DNA of 64,000 bases from Rhizobium vallis (GCF_003985155.1 NZ_ML133695.1:62001-126000); one strand, 5' to 3'. Shown: positions 49,931 to 59,671, counted from the stretch's first letter. Made by a program: numbers and translations. Notes: generated by a model from the letters alone, not told the origin.

Positions 49931-51685
49931 TCAGCTCGCGCGGACGATGTCGGCCTCCAATGCCTCCTGCTCCAGTCGCGCCGTCAGATCGGCAAAGGAC
50001 TGCGGCCGTCCGAACGCGTAACCCTGAAGGGTGTGAACACCGAGATCGGCAAGCACCTTGGCATGTTCGATCGTCTCCACCCCTTCCGCGATGACTTCCA
50101 TATCAAGTGCGCGCGCTATGTCGACCAGCGAACTGACCAGTCGGCGGCTCGGGACCGATTGCAGGATCGGCATCACCAGCTGGCGATCGATCTTGACACG
50201 ATCCGGCCTCAGTTCGAGCAGGCCCAGCAACGAGGCATGGCCCGAGCCCAGGTCATCGATCTCGATATCGATGCCGAAGGACTTGATGGCCTCAATGTTC
50301 TGCCTGACATGATCGTTCAGGCTGTCCAGGAAGATCGTTTCGATCAGCTCGAAGCTCAACCGGCCAGGCGGTATGTCATAGCTGCCGAGCTTGGTCATCA
50401 ACTCGGGATCATCGAGACGATCGGCGGAAAGATTGACGGACACCCGGATCCCTTCCAGGAGCGATGCCGAGGATTCCATATCCGCCAGCACGGCCTTCAG
50501 AATGACATCGTCAAGCTCCGCGACCAATCCATTGGAGGACGCCAGCGACAGGAAATGGGCGGGAGCGAGAATCCCCTTCGTCGGATGGTGCCATCTCGCC
50601 AGCGCTTCGACGCCATTTACCCGGAACGACTTGGCATCGACCTGAACCTGGTAGAACGGGCGGATCTGGCCGAGCGCCAGTCCCGAACGCAGATCCTGGA
50701 CGAGCTGCCTTTCGGTCGCCAAGGCAGACGCCATCTCGTCGGAAAATATCTCGGCGCGATTCCGGCCGTTCCGCTTGGCATGGTACAAGGCGAGATCCGA
50801 CTGCGAGAGCAGCTTGGCGAAATCGGCGCTCATCGCGCTGGCAACGCCGATCGAGCAACGGACGATCAGCGCCTGATCGCCGACGGGGATCGAACTCTCC
50901 AGACTGGTCTGAATATGATCGAGCACCGCATTGGTCTTGTCGCACTCGTCCTTCGGGATAAGCACGGCGAACTCGTCTCCGCCGAGGCGCGCCGCCACAT
51001 CTCCGGCCGAAATGGCCTCCAGGAGAATTTTGCTGACGTGACGGAGAACCATATCTCCGACCGCATGCCCGAAACGGTCGTTGATCTCCTTGAAATGATC
51101 TACGTCGATATGAAGAAGCGTAACCTTGGCGCTCTGTTCCCGCGCAAGCTCCGACAGGGCGAAATCGAAGCTGCGCCGGTTCAACAGACCGGTGAGATGA
51201 TCGTGGTCCGCGGCAAGCCGCGCTTCCGCCCGGCTCCTCTCAAGCTCTTTGTTGAGGAGCACGTCGTCCGTGACGTCCCATTCGGCGCCGACGAAGCAGG
51301 GATCCCCGGCGGCGTCGACGAAATAGCGGGCGCGCGAGCGCAGGTAGCGGATCGCTCCGTCCGGCCGGGTGATGCGGAACTCGGATGCATAGTCCGATTT
51401 GGTTTCGATCGCCCGCAGAAATATCGCGTTGGTCGGCCCCAGATCGTCGGGGTGGATGCTGTCGAGCCATATGACATCGAGTGGCGCCTTGGGCACGCCA
51501 TAGATCGCCTTGAGCTGCTCGTCCCATCGCGTCTGCTTTTTCGCGATATTATGCTGCCAGATCCCGATCCCGGATGCCTCGAGGGCCAGGCCGAGCTGGC
51601 GAAGCAGATTCTCAAGCTCGACGTTTGTCCTGGATCGTTTGTTACTCAAGACGCTCTCGCTGTTTCGTTCGCCCAAATGTCTCAT
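49931..51685 (-). CDS. PAS-GGDEF-EAL c-di-GMP enzyme
   Basis: A 584-residue cytoplasmic protein: PAS/PAC domain (about 30-155, with GIGIWQHNIAKK), GGDEF domain (RLGGDEF near 234) and EAL domain (EALARWHHP, LSFELIETIFLD, EIDDLGSGHASLLG, RVKIDRQLV). The RxxD inhibition site is degenerate (SAGD). The EAL core is well conserved apart from the DDLGSG variant of DDFGxG, so hydrolysis of c-di-GMP is likely. It converges on the asparagine-synthetase-like gene by 8 bases and faces away from the amiC operon. Start ATG 51685; the signal sensed by PAS is unknown. Confidence 0.85.
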   Translation of the reverse strand: MRHLGERNSESVLSNKRSRTNVELENLLRQLGLALEASGIGIWQHNIAKKQTRWDEQLKAIYGVPKAPLDVIWLDSIHPDDLGPTNAIFLRAIETKSDYASEFRITRPDGAIRYLRSRARYFVDAAGDPCFVGAEWDVTDDVLLNKELERSRAEARLAADHDHLTGLLNRRSFDFALSELAREQSAKVTLLHIDVDHFKEINDRFGHAVGDMVLRHVSKILLEAISAGDVAARLGGDEFAVLIPKDECDKTNAVLDHIQTSLESSIPVGDQALIVRCSIGVASAMSADFAKLLSQSDLALYHAKRNGRNRAEIFSDEMASALATERQLVQDLRSGLALGQIRPFYQVQVDAKSFRVNGVEALARWHHPTKGILAPAHFLSLASSNGLVAELDDVILKAVLADMESSASLLEGIRVSVNLSADRLDDPELMTKLGSYDIPPGRLSFELIETIFLDSLNDHVRQNIEAIKSFGIDIEIDDLGSGHASLLGLLELRPDRVKIDRQLVMPILQSVPSRRLVSSLVDIARALDMEVIAEGVETIEHAKVLADLGVHTLQGYAFGRPQSFADLTARLEQEALEADIVRAS

Positions 51686-51856
51686 TGAATATTTGATAGA
51701 GTACTAATCAACATCTCGTCGCTCTCCGGCGCTATATTTGAACGGCCGAAAACTCCACTTTGAGATTGCCGGGAGAGGCCGCTCGACAGTCCCTGCGGGC
51801 GGCGCATTGCACGGCCGCGCCCATACGAATGATCGAAAAATGAGCATGATTGTCGA

Positions 51857-51885
51857 TTGACTATAAAGTGAGCTTGCCATAGCGT
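51857..51885 (+). promoter_or_regulatory. Candidate promoter of the amiC operon
   Basis: TTGACT (51857-51862) and TAGCGT (51880-51885) are separated by 17 bases. If used, transcription would start about 51892, making a leader of about 210 bases that includes the terminator at 51922-51961. Confidence 0.35.
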
Positions 51886-51921
51886 TGAGGCAGAAATGGC
51901 ATTGATCGCCAACGGCAACCG

Positions 51922-51961
51922 AGCCCCGATTTCCGCACCTCCTGCGGACGGGGCTTTTTTT
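51922..51961 (+). terminator. Intrinsic terminator in the leader of the amiC operon
   Basis: AGCCCCG (51922-51928) pairs with CGGGGCT (51949-51955) and TCCGCA (51932-51937) with TGCGGA (51943-51948), giving a 13-bp stem with a three-base bulge and a 5-base loop, followed by seven T (51955-51961). No plus-strand gene ends nearby upstream, so it sits in the leader of amiC-amiR, where an AmiR-like antiterminator could act. TGGCATTGATCGCCA just upstream (about 51897-51911) may be a first stem-loop; the two-hexaloop ANTAR target pattern is not clearly met. Confidence 0.8.
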
Positions 51962-52102
51962 ATACCGTTCGGCCGGTCGTGCCAGCAGGTGTTCGAAGCG
52001 AGACTTTGGCGTGATCAAGAATACCACCCGTCGGAATGGTCCATTCGCTGCATGGCGGCAGGCAATTGGCTGCCGCCCATGCGGTGAGTGGCGGGACACG
52101 CC

Positions 52103-53272
52103 ATGATCCGCAAGCCCGTCCCTCTTTCGCTTCTCTATTCGACGACGGGCCCTTATGCGGCCCTTGGCCGCGATGCCGTCGACGGCGCCCTGGCGGCGGT
52201 CGCCGAGATCAACAACAATTCCAGCCATTCCTTCCAGTTCGAGCCCAGCATCGACGATCCGGCCGGCAATGCGGAACGCTATGCCGAGCTTGCAGAGACC
52301 GCGATCCGGCAGCGGGGATGCAGGCACATCGTCGGCGCGATCACCTCCTGGAGCCGGAAGGAAGTGCTTCCGGTCGTCGAACGCCACGGTGCGTTGCTCT
52401 GGTATGCCTTTCCGCACGAGGGCTACGAGACGAGCGACAGCGTCATCTATCTGGGCGCCTGTCCCAACCAGCATCTGCTGCCGCTGTTCGGCTATGTCAT
52501 GCCGCGCTACGGCCGGCGGCCGTTCATCGTCGGCTCGAACTATATCTGGGGCTGGGAAATCGGCCGCATCGCCCGCGAGATCACCGAGGCGGCCGGCAGC
52601 GAGGTGCTGGCCGAGCGCTTCGTGCCGCTGGGTTCGGAAGAAGTCGACCACCTGATCGCCGAGATCCGCCAGAAGCGGCCGGATTTCATCCTCTCCAACC
52701 TCGTCGGCCGCTCGGCCCAGGCGTTCATCCGCGCCTATGCGGAACTGCGTGAGGAAGACGCAGAGTTCAGCGCCGATCGCCGGCCGTTTGTCGCCTGCAA
52801 CCTTTCGGAAATCGATCTCGCCGATCTCAGCCCGCAGGCCAAGGCCGGGCACATCGTCACCAACATCTATCTGGACAGGCTCGACACCGACGAAAACCGG
52901 CATTTCCAGGCACGATTGGCGGCGCGTCGCGGCAACGACCGGCCGGTCACCGGGCCTTTCGTCTTCGCCTATATGGCAGTTTCGGTCCTCGCCCAGGCGA
53001 TCGCCGATGCCGGCACGGACGATCCCGACCTGATCCGCAAGGTGGTGACGCAACGGCGGTTCGATACGCCGATCGGCCCGATTTCGTTTGATCCGCGCAC
53101 ACATTATGCCGGGTTGCGGCCGTTCATCGGCAGGTCCGACAGCGAGGGCGGTTTCGAGATTTTCGAGACCGAAAACCTTGTCGTCGAGGCGGACCCCTAT
53201 CTCGTGCGTTCGATTTTTCCGGGCAAGCCCGACGGCCATGCGCCGAGAAGCGGATTGAAGGTGGTGAAATGA
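52103..53272 (+). CDS. amiC: AmiC-like ligand-binding sensor (negative regulator)
   Basis: A 389-residue protein of the periplasmic-binding-protein fold without a signal peptide, as in AmiC of Pseudomonas, which binds small amides in the cytoplasm and releases AmiR. Family pattern: PLSLLYSTTGPYAALGRDAV, RHIVGAITSWSRKEVLPVVE, VGSNYIWGWEIGRIAREITE. ATG 52103 follows GGCGGGA. Its stop overlaps the amiR-like start (ATGA). The same fold also serves urea/branched-chain amino-acid transporters, but the coupling to an ANTAR protein and the lack of a signal peptide support AmiC. The ligand here is probably a peptide, amide or proline derivative. Confidence 0.85.
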   Translation: MIRKPVPLSLLYSTTGPYAALGRDAVDGALAAVAEINNNSSHSFQFEPSIDDPAGNAERYAELAETAIRQRGCRHIVGAITSWSRKEVLPVVERHGALLWYAFPHEGYETSDSVIYLGACPNQHLLPLFGYVMPRYGRRPFIVGSNYIWGWEIGRIAREITEAAGSEVLAERFVPLGSEEVDHLIAEIRQKRPDFILSNLVGRSAQAFIRAYAELREEDAEFSADRRPFVACNLSEIDLADLSPQAKAGHIVTNIYLDRLDTDENRHFQARLAARRGNDRPVTGPFVFAYMAVSVLAQAIADAGTDDPDLIRKVVTQRRFDTPIGPISFDPRTHYAGLRPFIGRSDSEGGFEIFETENLVVEADPYLVRSIFPGKPDGHAPRSGLKVVK

Positions 53273-53856
53273 GCCGCTTCGAACGACCGATGTTTTCCAG
53301 TTGGCGCGCGGTGATCCTGCATCGGCCGCATCCGGCCGTCGACGCGCTGACGCGGCAGCTGGAATCGCTGCATATCGAGGTCAAAGCCGTCTGGCCGCAG
53401 ATCGATGAGCGGGATGCGCTTGCCGACGTCGTCTTCTTCGATGCCGACATGGGACACGACCAGCAATTTCCCTGGCCATCCGGCTTTTCCCCGATGCCGC
53501 TCGTGGCGCTGATCGGCTCGGAAGCGCCCGGACGGATCGAATGGGTGCTCGCCCAGGGCTCGAACGCGCACATGCTGAAGCCGATCGGCTCCACCGGCGC
53601 CTATAGCGCGCTGCTGATCGCATCGCATGCCTACCAGAAAGCCCGCAGCCATGCCGACGATATCCGTGCGCTCGAGGACCGGCTGCGGCAGCGGCCGATC
53701 GTCGTCAGCGCCGTATTGCAGTTGATGCAGCAGGGCTATGCCGGCGAAGCGACCGCTTTCAAGCGCTTGAGAAGCATCGCGATGGACTGGGGCATGACGA
53801 TCGAGGAAGCCGCGGACGCCATCTGCAAGAACGACCGACGGACCCTGGAAAGATAA
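53269..53856 (+). CDS. amiR: AmiR-like ANTAR-domain antiterminator
   Basis: A 195-residue protein with a pseudo-receiver N-terminal domain (WRAVILHRPHPAVDALTRQL, VVFFDADMGHDQQFPW) lacking the usual phosphorylation layout, and a C-terminal ANTAR domain (RPIVVSAVLQLMQQGYAGEA, AFKRLRSIAMDWGMTIEEAA). ANTAR proteins bind nascent RNA hairpins and prevent termination. It forms a translationally coupled pair with AmiC. A terminator stands alone in the operon leader at 51922-51961, the expected target. Confidence 0.87.
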   Translation: MSRFERPMFSSWRAVILHRPHPAVDALTRQLESLHIEVKAVWPQIDERDALADVVFFDADMGHDQQFPWPSGFSPMPLVALIGSEAPGRIEWVLAQGSNAHMLKPIGSTGAYSALLIASHAYQKARSHADDIRALEDRLRQRPIVVSAVLQLMQQGYAGEATAFKRLRSIAMDWGMTIEEAADAICKNDRRTLER

Positions 53857-53875
53857 TGAAGAGGGAAGACGAAAC

Positions 53876-54769
53876 ATGGAGATAACCGAAGGCTATGCAC
53901 CCTATGGCGCCTATCGGACCTGGTACCGGATCAGCGGCGATCTCGCGTCCGGCAAGCCGCCGCTGATCGTCGCCCATGGCGGGCCGGGCTGCACGCATGA
54001 TTATGTCGACAGTTTCAAGGATCTTGCCGCCACGGGCCGCGCCGTCATCCATTACGACCAGGTCGGCAACGGCAAATCCACGCGCCTGCCGGAAAAGGGT
54101 GGCGATTTCTGGACCGTCGATTTCTTCAAGGCGGAACTCCACAACCTGATCGACCATCTCGGCATCCGCGAGGCTTATTGCCTGCTCGGGCAATCCTGGG
54201 GCGGGATGTTGTCGGCGGAATTCTCCGTCGATCGGCCGGCCGGCCTCAAGGCGCTTGTCATCGCCAATTCGCCGGCGGCGATGAAGACCTGGATATCAGA
54301 GGCCAACCGCCTTCGCGAAGCCTTGCCGGCCGATGTGCAGGCGACGCTGCTCAAGCACGAACTGGCCGGCACGACGGATAGTCCCGAATATGCCAAGGCG
54401 ACCGACGTTTTCAACGAACGTCACGTCTGCCGCATCGTCCCCATGCCGCCGGAGGTGAAGCGAACCTTCGACGCCATCGGCGAGGATCCGACCGTCTACC
54501 ACACGATGAACGGCCCCAACGAATTTCATGTCATCGGCACGATGAAGGATTGGTCGATCGTCGGGCGCCTCTCGGCCATCGACATCCCGACGCTGTTGAT
54601 CTCAGGCCATTACGACGAAGCGACGCAGGCCTGCGTGCAACCCTATGCCGATGAAATTCCCGACGTGCGCTGGCGGATCTTCGAACAGTCCAGCCACATG
54701 CCGCATGTCGAGGAACGCGCGGCCTGCATGGCCGAGGTCGGCGCATTCCTCGATGAGAAAGCGCCGTAA
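53876..54769 (+). CDS. Proline iminopeptidase-family alpha/beta hydrolase
   Basis: A 297-residue S33 peptidase. The oxyanion-hole motif HGGPGCTHDYVD (residues 37-48) and the nucleophile elbow GQSWGGMLS with serine near 106 are diagnostic; the acid is in SGHYDEATQ near 244 and the catalytic histidine in SSHMPHVEERA near 271. Such enzymes release N-terminal proline from peptides. It follows amiR by 19 bases and precedes a dipeptide transporter, so it likely cleaves imported proline-containing peptides in the cytoplasm. Some S33 members use other amides. Confidence 0.87.
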   Translation: MEITEGYAPYGAYRTWYRISGDLASGKPPLIVAHGGPGCTHDYVDSFKDLAATGRAVIHYDQVGNGKSTRLPEKGGDFWTVDFFKAELHNLIDHLGIREAYCLLGQSWGGMLSAEFSVDRPAGLKALVIANSPAAMKTWISEANRLREALPADVQATLLKHELAGTTDSPEYAKATDVFNERHVCRIVPMPPEVKRTFDAIGEDPTVYHTMNGPNEFHVIGTMKDWSIVGRLSAIDIPTLLISGHYDEATQACVQPYADEIPDVRWRIFEQSSHMPHVEERAACMAEVGAFLDEKAP

Positions 54770-54829
54770 GAGCCGAGCTTTGAATGCCCAGCCGTATCGA
54801 ACCAGCAAAAAATGAGGGAACAAATAATC

Positions 54830-56526
54830 ATGACGACACGATCGACGACATATATTCGCCGTGCCGGCGCGGCCTTCGCCGGCCTTCTGCTCGCACAGAC
54901 CATGCTTTCGGGGCTTGCCCATGCCGAGGACCGGGCCGCGCTGATGGCCCAGCATCGCGGCGGCACGATGACGCTCTCGGCCGTTTCGGCGGCCGGCACC
55001 ATCGATCCGATGATCAACTACACCGCCCAATACTGGCAGGTCTACCAGATGACCTATGATGGCCTCGTCAAATTCAAGCAGGCCGGGGGCACGGAAGGCT
55101 TCAAGATCGTGCCCGCGATCGCCGAGGCGATGCCCGAGATTAAGAATGACGGCAAAACCTATGTGTTCAAGATCCGCAAGGGCGTCATGTTCTCGAACGG
55201 CAAGGAGGTCACCCGGCCGACGTGTTGGCCTCGTTCCAGCGGATCTTCAGGGTCAAGGGCCCGACCATGGGCAGCTTCTACAATGGCATCGTCGGCGCCG
55301 ATAAATGCATGGCGGACGGCGACACCTGCACGCTTGACGGGGGTGTGATCGCCGACGAGAAGGCCGGCACCGTCACCATCAATCTCGTCGCGGCGGATTC
55401 GGAGTTCTTCGCCAAGCTCGCGGTACCGCATGCGAGCATCGTTCCGGCCGATACGCCGGCCAAGGACGCCGGCACGACCCCCGTGCCGGGAACCGGCGCC
55501 TACATGATCGAAAGCTACAATCCGAACGAACAGATGGTGCTGAAGCGCAATCCCCACTTCAAGGAATGGAGCGTCGACGCTCAACCGGACGGCTATGCCG
55601 ACGAGATCGATTACAAGTTCGGCATGACGGAGGAAGCCGGCATCAACGCCGTGGTCAACGGCCAGGTGGACTGGATGTACGACACGCCGCCGGCCGACCG
55701 CCTGCCCGAGATCGGCTCGAAATATGCCAATCAGGTTCATATCGATCCGCTGGCGGCTTTCTGGTATGCGCCGATGAACGTCAATCTGCCGCCCTTCGAC
55801 AACGTCAAGGCGCGACAGGCCTTGAACTATGCGCTCGATCGTGACGCGCTCGTCGGGCTTTTCGGCGGCGAGGTGCTCGCCCAGCCGACCTGCCAGATCC
55901 TGCCGCCCGATTTCCCCGGCCATGCCGATGACTGCATCTATACCAAGGACCCCGGTCCGCAATGGTCGGAAGCCGATATGGACAAGGCCAAGCAGTTGGT
56001 CGAGGAATCCGGCACGAAGGGTCAGAAGGTGACCGTGATCGCCGAGGACAACGCCGTTGCGCGCGGCATCGGCACCTATCTGCAGAGCGTGCTCAGCGAC
56101 CTCGGCTACGACGCCTCGATGAAGGCGATCTCGCCCAATATTCAGTTCGCCTACATCCAGAATACCAACAACAGCGTCCAGATCAGCGTTACCCAGTGGT
56201 ACATGGACTATCCGGCCGCTTCGGACTTCCTGAATGTGCTGCTCTCCTGCGACAGCTTCCACAAAGGCAGCGATTCCTCGATCAATATCTCCGGCTATTG
56301 CAACAAGGACCTCGACGCCAAGATGAAGGCGGCCATGGCCCTTTCGCTGACCGACGAAAATGCCGCCAATGCCGAATGGGCCAAGATCGACAAGGCATTT
56401 ATGGCCGAAGCGCCGCTTGCGCCGCTATTTACGCCGAAGAGCGTGAATTTCACCTCCGCGCGCCTCGGCAATTATCTGTTCAACAAGCAGAATCGCTGGA
56501 TCATCTCCCAGTCCTGGGTGAAGTAA
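54830..56526 (+). pseudogene. Dipeptide-type ABC transporter substrate-binding protein, frameshifted
   Basis: ATG 54830 (RBS GAGGGAAC) opens a frame with signal peptide (AGAAFAGLLLAQTMLSGLAHA) and the SBP family 5 start MTLSAVSAAGTIDPMINYTA through VMFSNGKEVT. At 55212-55214 one C is missing from CCC: adding it gives KEVTPADVLASFQRIF. The rest (GADKCMADGD to the stop at 56526) is intact in the other frame, including YNPNEQMVLKRNPHFKEW and YMDYPAASDFLNVLLSCDSF. The whole protein would be about 565 residues, normal for DppA-like proteins. Without it the transporter cannot work, so either the operon is dead or this is a base-call error. Confidence 0.87.
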
Positions 56527-56623
56527 ACGGCTCACGGCAATGGCGTGCGTCGCGCGCCATTGCCTCTCTTCTCCAAGTCCGGACCGGCAAGAGCTCGACC
56601 ATGCGTGACGGCAAGAAACCGAA

Positions 56624-57661
56624 ATGACCCTCGTACCTGACAGTATCGCAAATCCGATGGAGAACCCGCAAAGCCGGAGCGTGCGCAAAGGCTCGGGCCC
56701 CTGGCAGCGGGCCTGGCGGCTTCTCAAGCGCGACAAGCCGACGATCGCCGCCGCCCTCGTGCTGCTTTTGATGATCCTGTCGAGCCTTGCCGCGCCGCTT
56801 TATGCGAACTCCGTGTCGGCGACCGATCCGTTTCGCTCCAATCTCAGTGGCAAGGTCACCGTCGACGGAAAGAAGGTCAAGATCATGCAGCCTTCGACGG
56901 AGGGCCTCGGTCTCGGCGTCACGCCGATCGGCCCGACCTGGGCTGCGCAATATTTCCTCGGCGCCGACACGCAGGGGCGCGATGTCGCCGCCCGGCTTCT
57001 TTACGGCGGCCGCAATTCGCTGCTGATCGCCTTCTCAGCCACGTCAATCTGTCTGGTTTTGGCGGCGCTGATCGGCATCTGCGCCGGCTTTTTCGGCGGC
57101 GCCGTCGATATGGTCCTGTCGCGGCTGCTCGACATCCTCTGGGCCTTTCCGGTCTATCTTCTGGCGATTTCCCTCTCGATCGTGCTGATCTCCAAGGGCA
57201 TCGTGCTCGGCCCGATCGAGATCACCGCCGACAGCCTGCTGCTGCCGATCGGCATCATCGGCATCATCTACGTGCCCTATGTGGCGCGCCCCGTACGTGG
57301 GCGGGTGCTGGAGCTGAAGAACAGCGAATTCGTGCTGGCAGCGATCGGGCTCGGCATTCCCGAATGGCGCATCCTCTGGAAGGATATCCTGCCCAACGTC
57401 GCCACGATGCTGATCGTGTTCATTCCGCTGATGATGGCGCTCAACATCGTCACGGAATCGTCCCTGTCCTTCCTTTCGATCGGCGTGCAGGCGCCGGATG
57501 CGAGCTGGGGAACGATCATCCAGGACGGACAGACCCTGCTTTACACGCGCCCCGCCGTGGCGCTGGCGCCCGGCATCGCCATTGCGCTCACCGTGCTCTC
57601 GCTCAACGTGCTCGGCGACAGCATCCGCGACGTGCTCGATCCGCGCACCAAGATCGTCTGA
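56624..57661 (+). CDS. Dipeptide ABC transporter permease (DppC type)
   Basis: A 345-residue inner-membrane protein with a first helix at TIAAALVLLLMILSSLAAPL (about 46-65), a long periplasmic insert before the second helix as usual for DppC, and the permease loop at ELKNSEFVLAAIGLGIPEWR, then LWKDILPNVATMLIVFIPLM. It forms the channel with the DppB-type partner. ATG 56624 overlaps no gene; 97 bases separate it from the binding-protein gene. The DppC-before-DppB order is less common than dppBC. Confidence 0.88.
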   Translation: MTLVPDSIANPMENPQSRSVRKGSGPWQRAWRLLKRDKPTIAAALVLLLMILSSLAAPLYANSVSATDPFRSNLSGKVTVDGKKVKIMQPSTEGLGLGVTPIGPTWAAQYFLGADTQGRDVAARLLYGGRNSLLIAFSATSICLVLAALIGICAGFFGGAVDMVLSRLLDILWAFPVYLLAISLSIVLISKGIVLGPIEITADSLLLPIGIIGIIYVPYVARPVRGRVLELKNSEFVLAAIGLGIPEWRILWKDILPNVATMLIVFIPLMMALNIVTESSLSFLSIGVQAPDASWGTIIQDGQTLLYTRPAVALAPGIAIALTVLSLNVLGDSIRDVLDPRTKIV

Positions 57662-57671
57662 AGGAGCGGAA

Positions 57672-58643
57672 ATGGTCTTTGCAATCCTTCAGCGTCTCGG
57701 CCAGATGGCCTTCGTCATGTTCGGCATCTCGGCGCTGGTGTTCCTGATCTTCTTCGCCACGCCCGGTTCCGATCCGGCCGCCCGCATCGCCGGCCGCAAC
57801 GCCTCGCAGGAGACGATCGCGCAGATCCGCATCGAATTCGGCTTCGACCGGCCACTGCCGGTGCAATATGTGCTGATGATGAAACGTCTGTTCGTGACGC
57901 AGGATCTCACCTCCTACGTCAATCGCGGCATGCGCATCGTGCCGCAGGTTGCCGAAGCCGCGCCGGTGACGCTGTCGCTGGTGTTCGGCGCCGCCGTGCT
58001 CTGGGTGGTCGGCGGCATCGTCTTCGGCGTCGCCGCCGCCATGGCCCGCGACACCCTGCTCGACCGGGGGCTGATGGCGCTGGCGCTGATTGGCGTCTCC
58101 ATGCCGGTCTACTGGCTGGGCGAGGTGATGAACCTGATCTCGCAGAGCCGCTTCCACGACAGCTGGGCGTTTTCCTGGGTTCCCGCACTCGGCTACAAGC
58201 CGCTATTGTCAGATCCTGTCGGCTGGTTCCTGACGCTGATCATTCCCTGGGCGACGCTTGCCGCTCTCTATGTCGGCATCTATGGCCGGGTGCTGCGCGC
58301 CAATCTCGTGGAAGCCTATCAGGAGGACTATATCCGCACCGCCCGCGCCAAGGGGCTAAGCCCGGCCCGGGTGATGCTCAGGCATGCGCTGCGGACCTCG
58401 CTGATCCCGTTCGTGACCATGTTCGGCCTCGATTTCGGCGCCCTTGTCGGCGGCGCCGCCCTTCTGACGGAAGTGGTCTTCAGCCTGAACGGCGTCGGGC
58501 GCCTCACCTATCAGGCGCTGCTCAACCTCGATCTCCCGATGATCCTCGGCACCGTGATGTATGCCTCGTTCTTCGTGGTGCTCGCCAACGCGTCCGTCGA
58601 CATCGTCTACGTGCTGATCGATCCGCGCGTGAGGAAAAACTGA
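57672..58643 (+). CDS. Dipeptide ABC transporter permease (DppB type)
   Basis: A 323-residue inner-membrane protein starting VFAILQRLGQMAFVMFGISA with the DppB motif FFATPGSDPAARIAGRNASQ, about six transmembrane helices and the permease loop EDYIRTARAKGLSPARVMLR HALR. ATG 57672 is preceded by AAGGAGCGG; the longer frame from 57498 lies inside the DppC-type gene. It follows the DppC-type gene by 10 bases. Confidence 0.9.
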   Translation: MVFAILQRLGQMAFVMFGISALVFLIFFATPGSDPAARIAGRNASQETIAQIRIEFGFDRPLPVQYVLMMKRLFVTQDLTSYVNRGMRIVPQVAEAAPVTLSLVFGAAVLWVVGGIVFGVAAAMARDTLLDRGLMALALIGVSMPVYWLGEVMNLISQSRFHDSWAFSWVPALGYKPLLSDPVGWFLTLIIPWATLAALYVGIYGRVLRANLVEAYQEDYIRTARAKGLSPARVMLRHALRTSLIPFVTMFGLDFGALVGGAALLTEVVFSLNGVGRLTYQALLNLDLPMILGTVMYASFFVVLANASVDIVYVLIDPRVRKN

Positions 58644-58645
58644 CG

Positions 58646-59671
58646 ATGCAGAACGTGGAAAAGCCCATCCTTCTCGATGTCCAGGGCCTCACGGTTTCGT
58701 TCGTCACCGATGGCGGTCTCGTCCGGGCCGTGGACGACGTTTCCTTTTCCGTGCGCGAAGGAGAAATCCTGTCGATCGTCGGCGAATCCGGCTCCGGCAA
58801 ATCGGTGACGCTGCTGTCGCTGCTCGGCCTGCACGATCCGAAGACCACCGATGTCGATGGCGCCGTCGCCTTTCGCGGGGAGCGGATTCTCGAACTTTCG
58901 GCAAGCGCCATGCGCCGTATCCGCGGCAAGGAAATCGGCCTCATCTCGCAGGACCCGATGACGGCGCTGACCCCGGTCTACAGGATCGGCTGGCAGATCG
59001 CCGAACAGATCCGCGCCCATGAGCCGATCTCGGCCCGGGCCGCCCGCTTGCGGGCGATCGAGCTTCTCGGCGAAGTCGGCTTCTCCAACCCGACCGAGGC
59101 AGCCGAGCGCTATCCGCACCAGCTCTCAGGCGGCATGCGCCAGCGCGCGGTGATCGCCATGGCGCTTTCCTGCCGGCCGGCGCTGCTCGTCGCCGACGAG
59201 CCGACGACGGCGCTCGACGTGACCGTGCAGGCGCAAGTGCTCGACCTGCTGCTCAGGCTGCGCAGCGATTTCGGCCTGGCGATCGTCCTCATCACCCACG
59301 ACATGGGCGTGGTCTCCGAGGTCGCCGACAAGGTGGCGGTGATGTATGCCGGCCGCATCGTCGAGCGCGGCACGACGCGCGAGATCTTCTCCAATCCCGT
59401 TCATCCCTATACCTGGGGCCTGATGGCCTCGATCCCGCCGCTGATCGGCGAGCGGCCGGAGCGGCTGATTTCGATCGGCGGCATGCCGCCGACACCAGGC
59501 AGCATTCCCGAGGGCTGCGGCTTCCAGCCGCGTTGCCGCTTCGCCCGGGCCGAATGCGCCGCCCGTCCGCCGACCCGCCACATCGGCGATCAGTCGGTGC
59601 TCTGCGTGCTCGACGGAGCAGAACGCGACGCACTGCGCAAGACCGTCCTCACATCGGAGGAGCTCGCATGA
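58646..59671 (+). CDS. Dipeptide ABC transporter ATP-binding protein (DppD type)
   Basis: A 341-residue ATPase. Walker A GESGSGKSVT, Q-loop LISQDPMTALTPVYR, signature LSGGMRQRAVIAMAL, Walker B LLVADEPTTALDVTVQ and the switch H in LITHDMGVV are all intact. The C-terminal oligopeptide-transporter extension has the cysteine set typical of this branch (GCGFQPRCRFARAECAARP), which in relatives binds an Fe-S cluster. Energises import with its DppF-type partner; the two overlap by ATGA. Confidence 0.92.
   Translation: MQNVEKPILLDVQGLTVSFVTDGGLVRAVDDVSFSVREGEILSIVGESGSGKSVTLLSLLGLHDPKTTDVDGAVAFRGERILELSASAMRRIRGKEIGLISQDPMTALTPVYRIGWQIAEQIRAHEPISARAARLRAIELLGEVGFSNPTEAAERYPHQLSGGMRQRAVIAMALSCRPALLVADEPTTALDVTVQAQVLDLLLRLRSDFGLAIVLITHDMGVVSEVADKVAVMYAGRIVERGTTREIFSNPVHPYTWGLMASIPPLIGERPERLISIGGMPPTPGSIPEGCGFQPRCRFARAECAARPPTRHIGDQSVLCVLDGAERDALRKTVLTSEELA

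Noticed and set aside
50033..51688. 551-codon plus-strand frame opposite the PAS-GGDEF-EAL gene
   Set aside because: Antisense shadow; the minus strand has all domain motifs.
51897..51921. Full ANTAR two-hairpin target upstream of the amiC leader terminator
   Set aside because: One stem (TGGC/GCCA) has a 7-base loop with A1 and G4, but a second proper hexaloop could not be drawn by eye; only the terminator is claimed.
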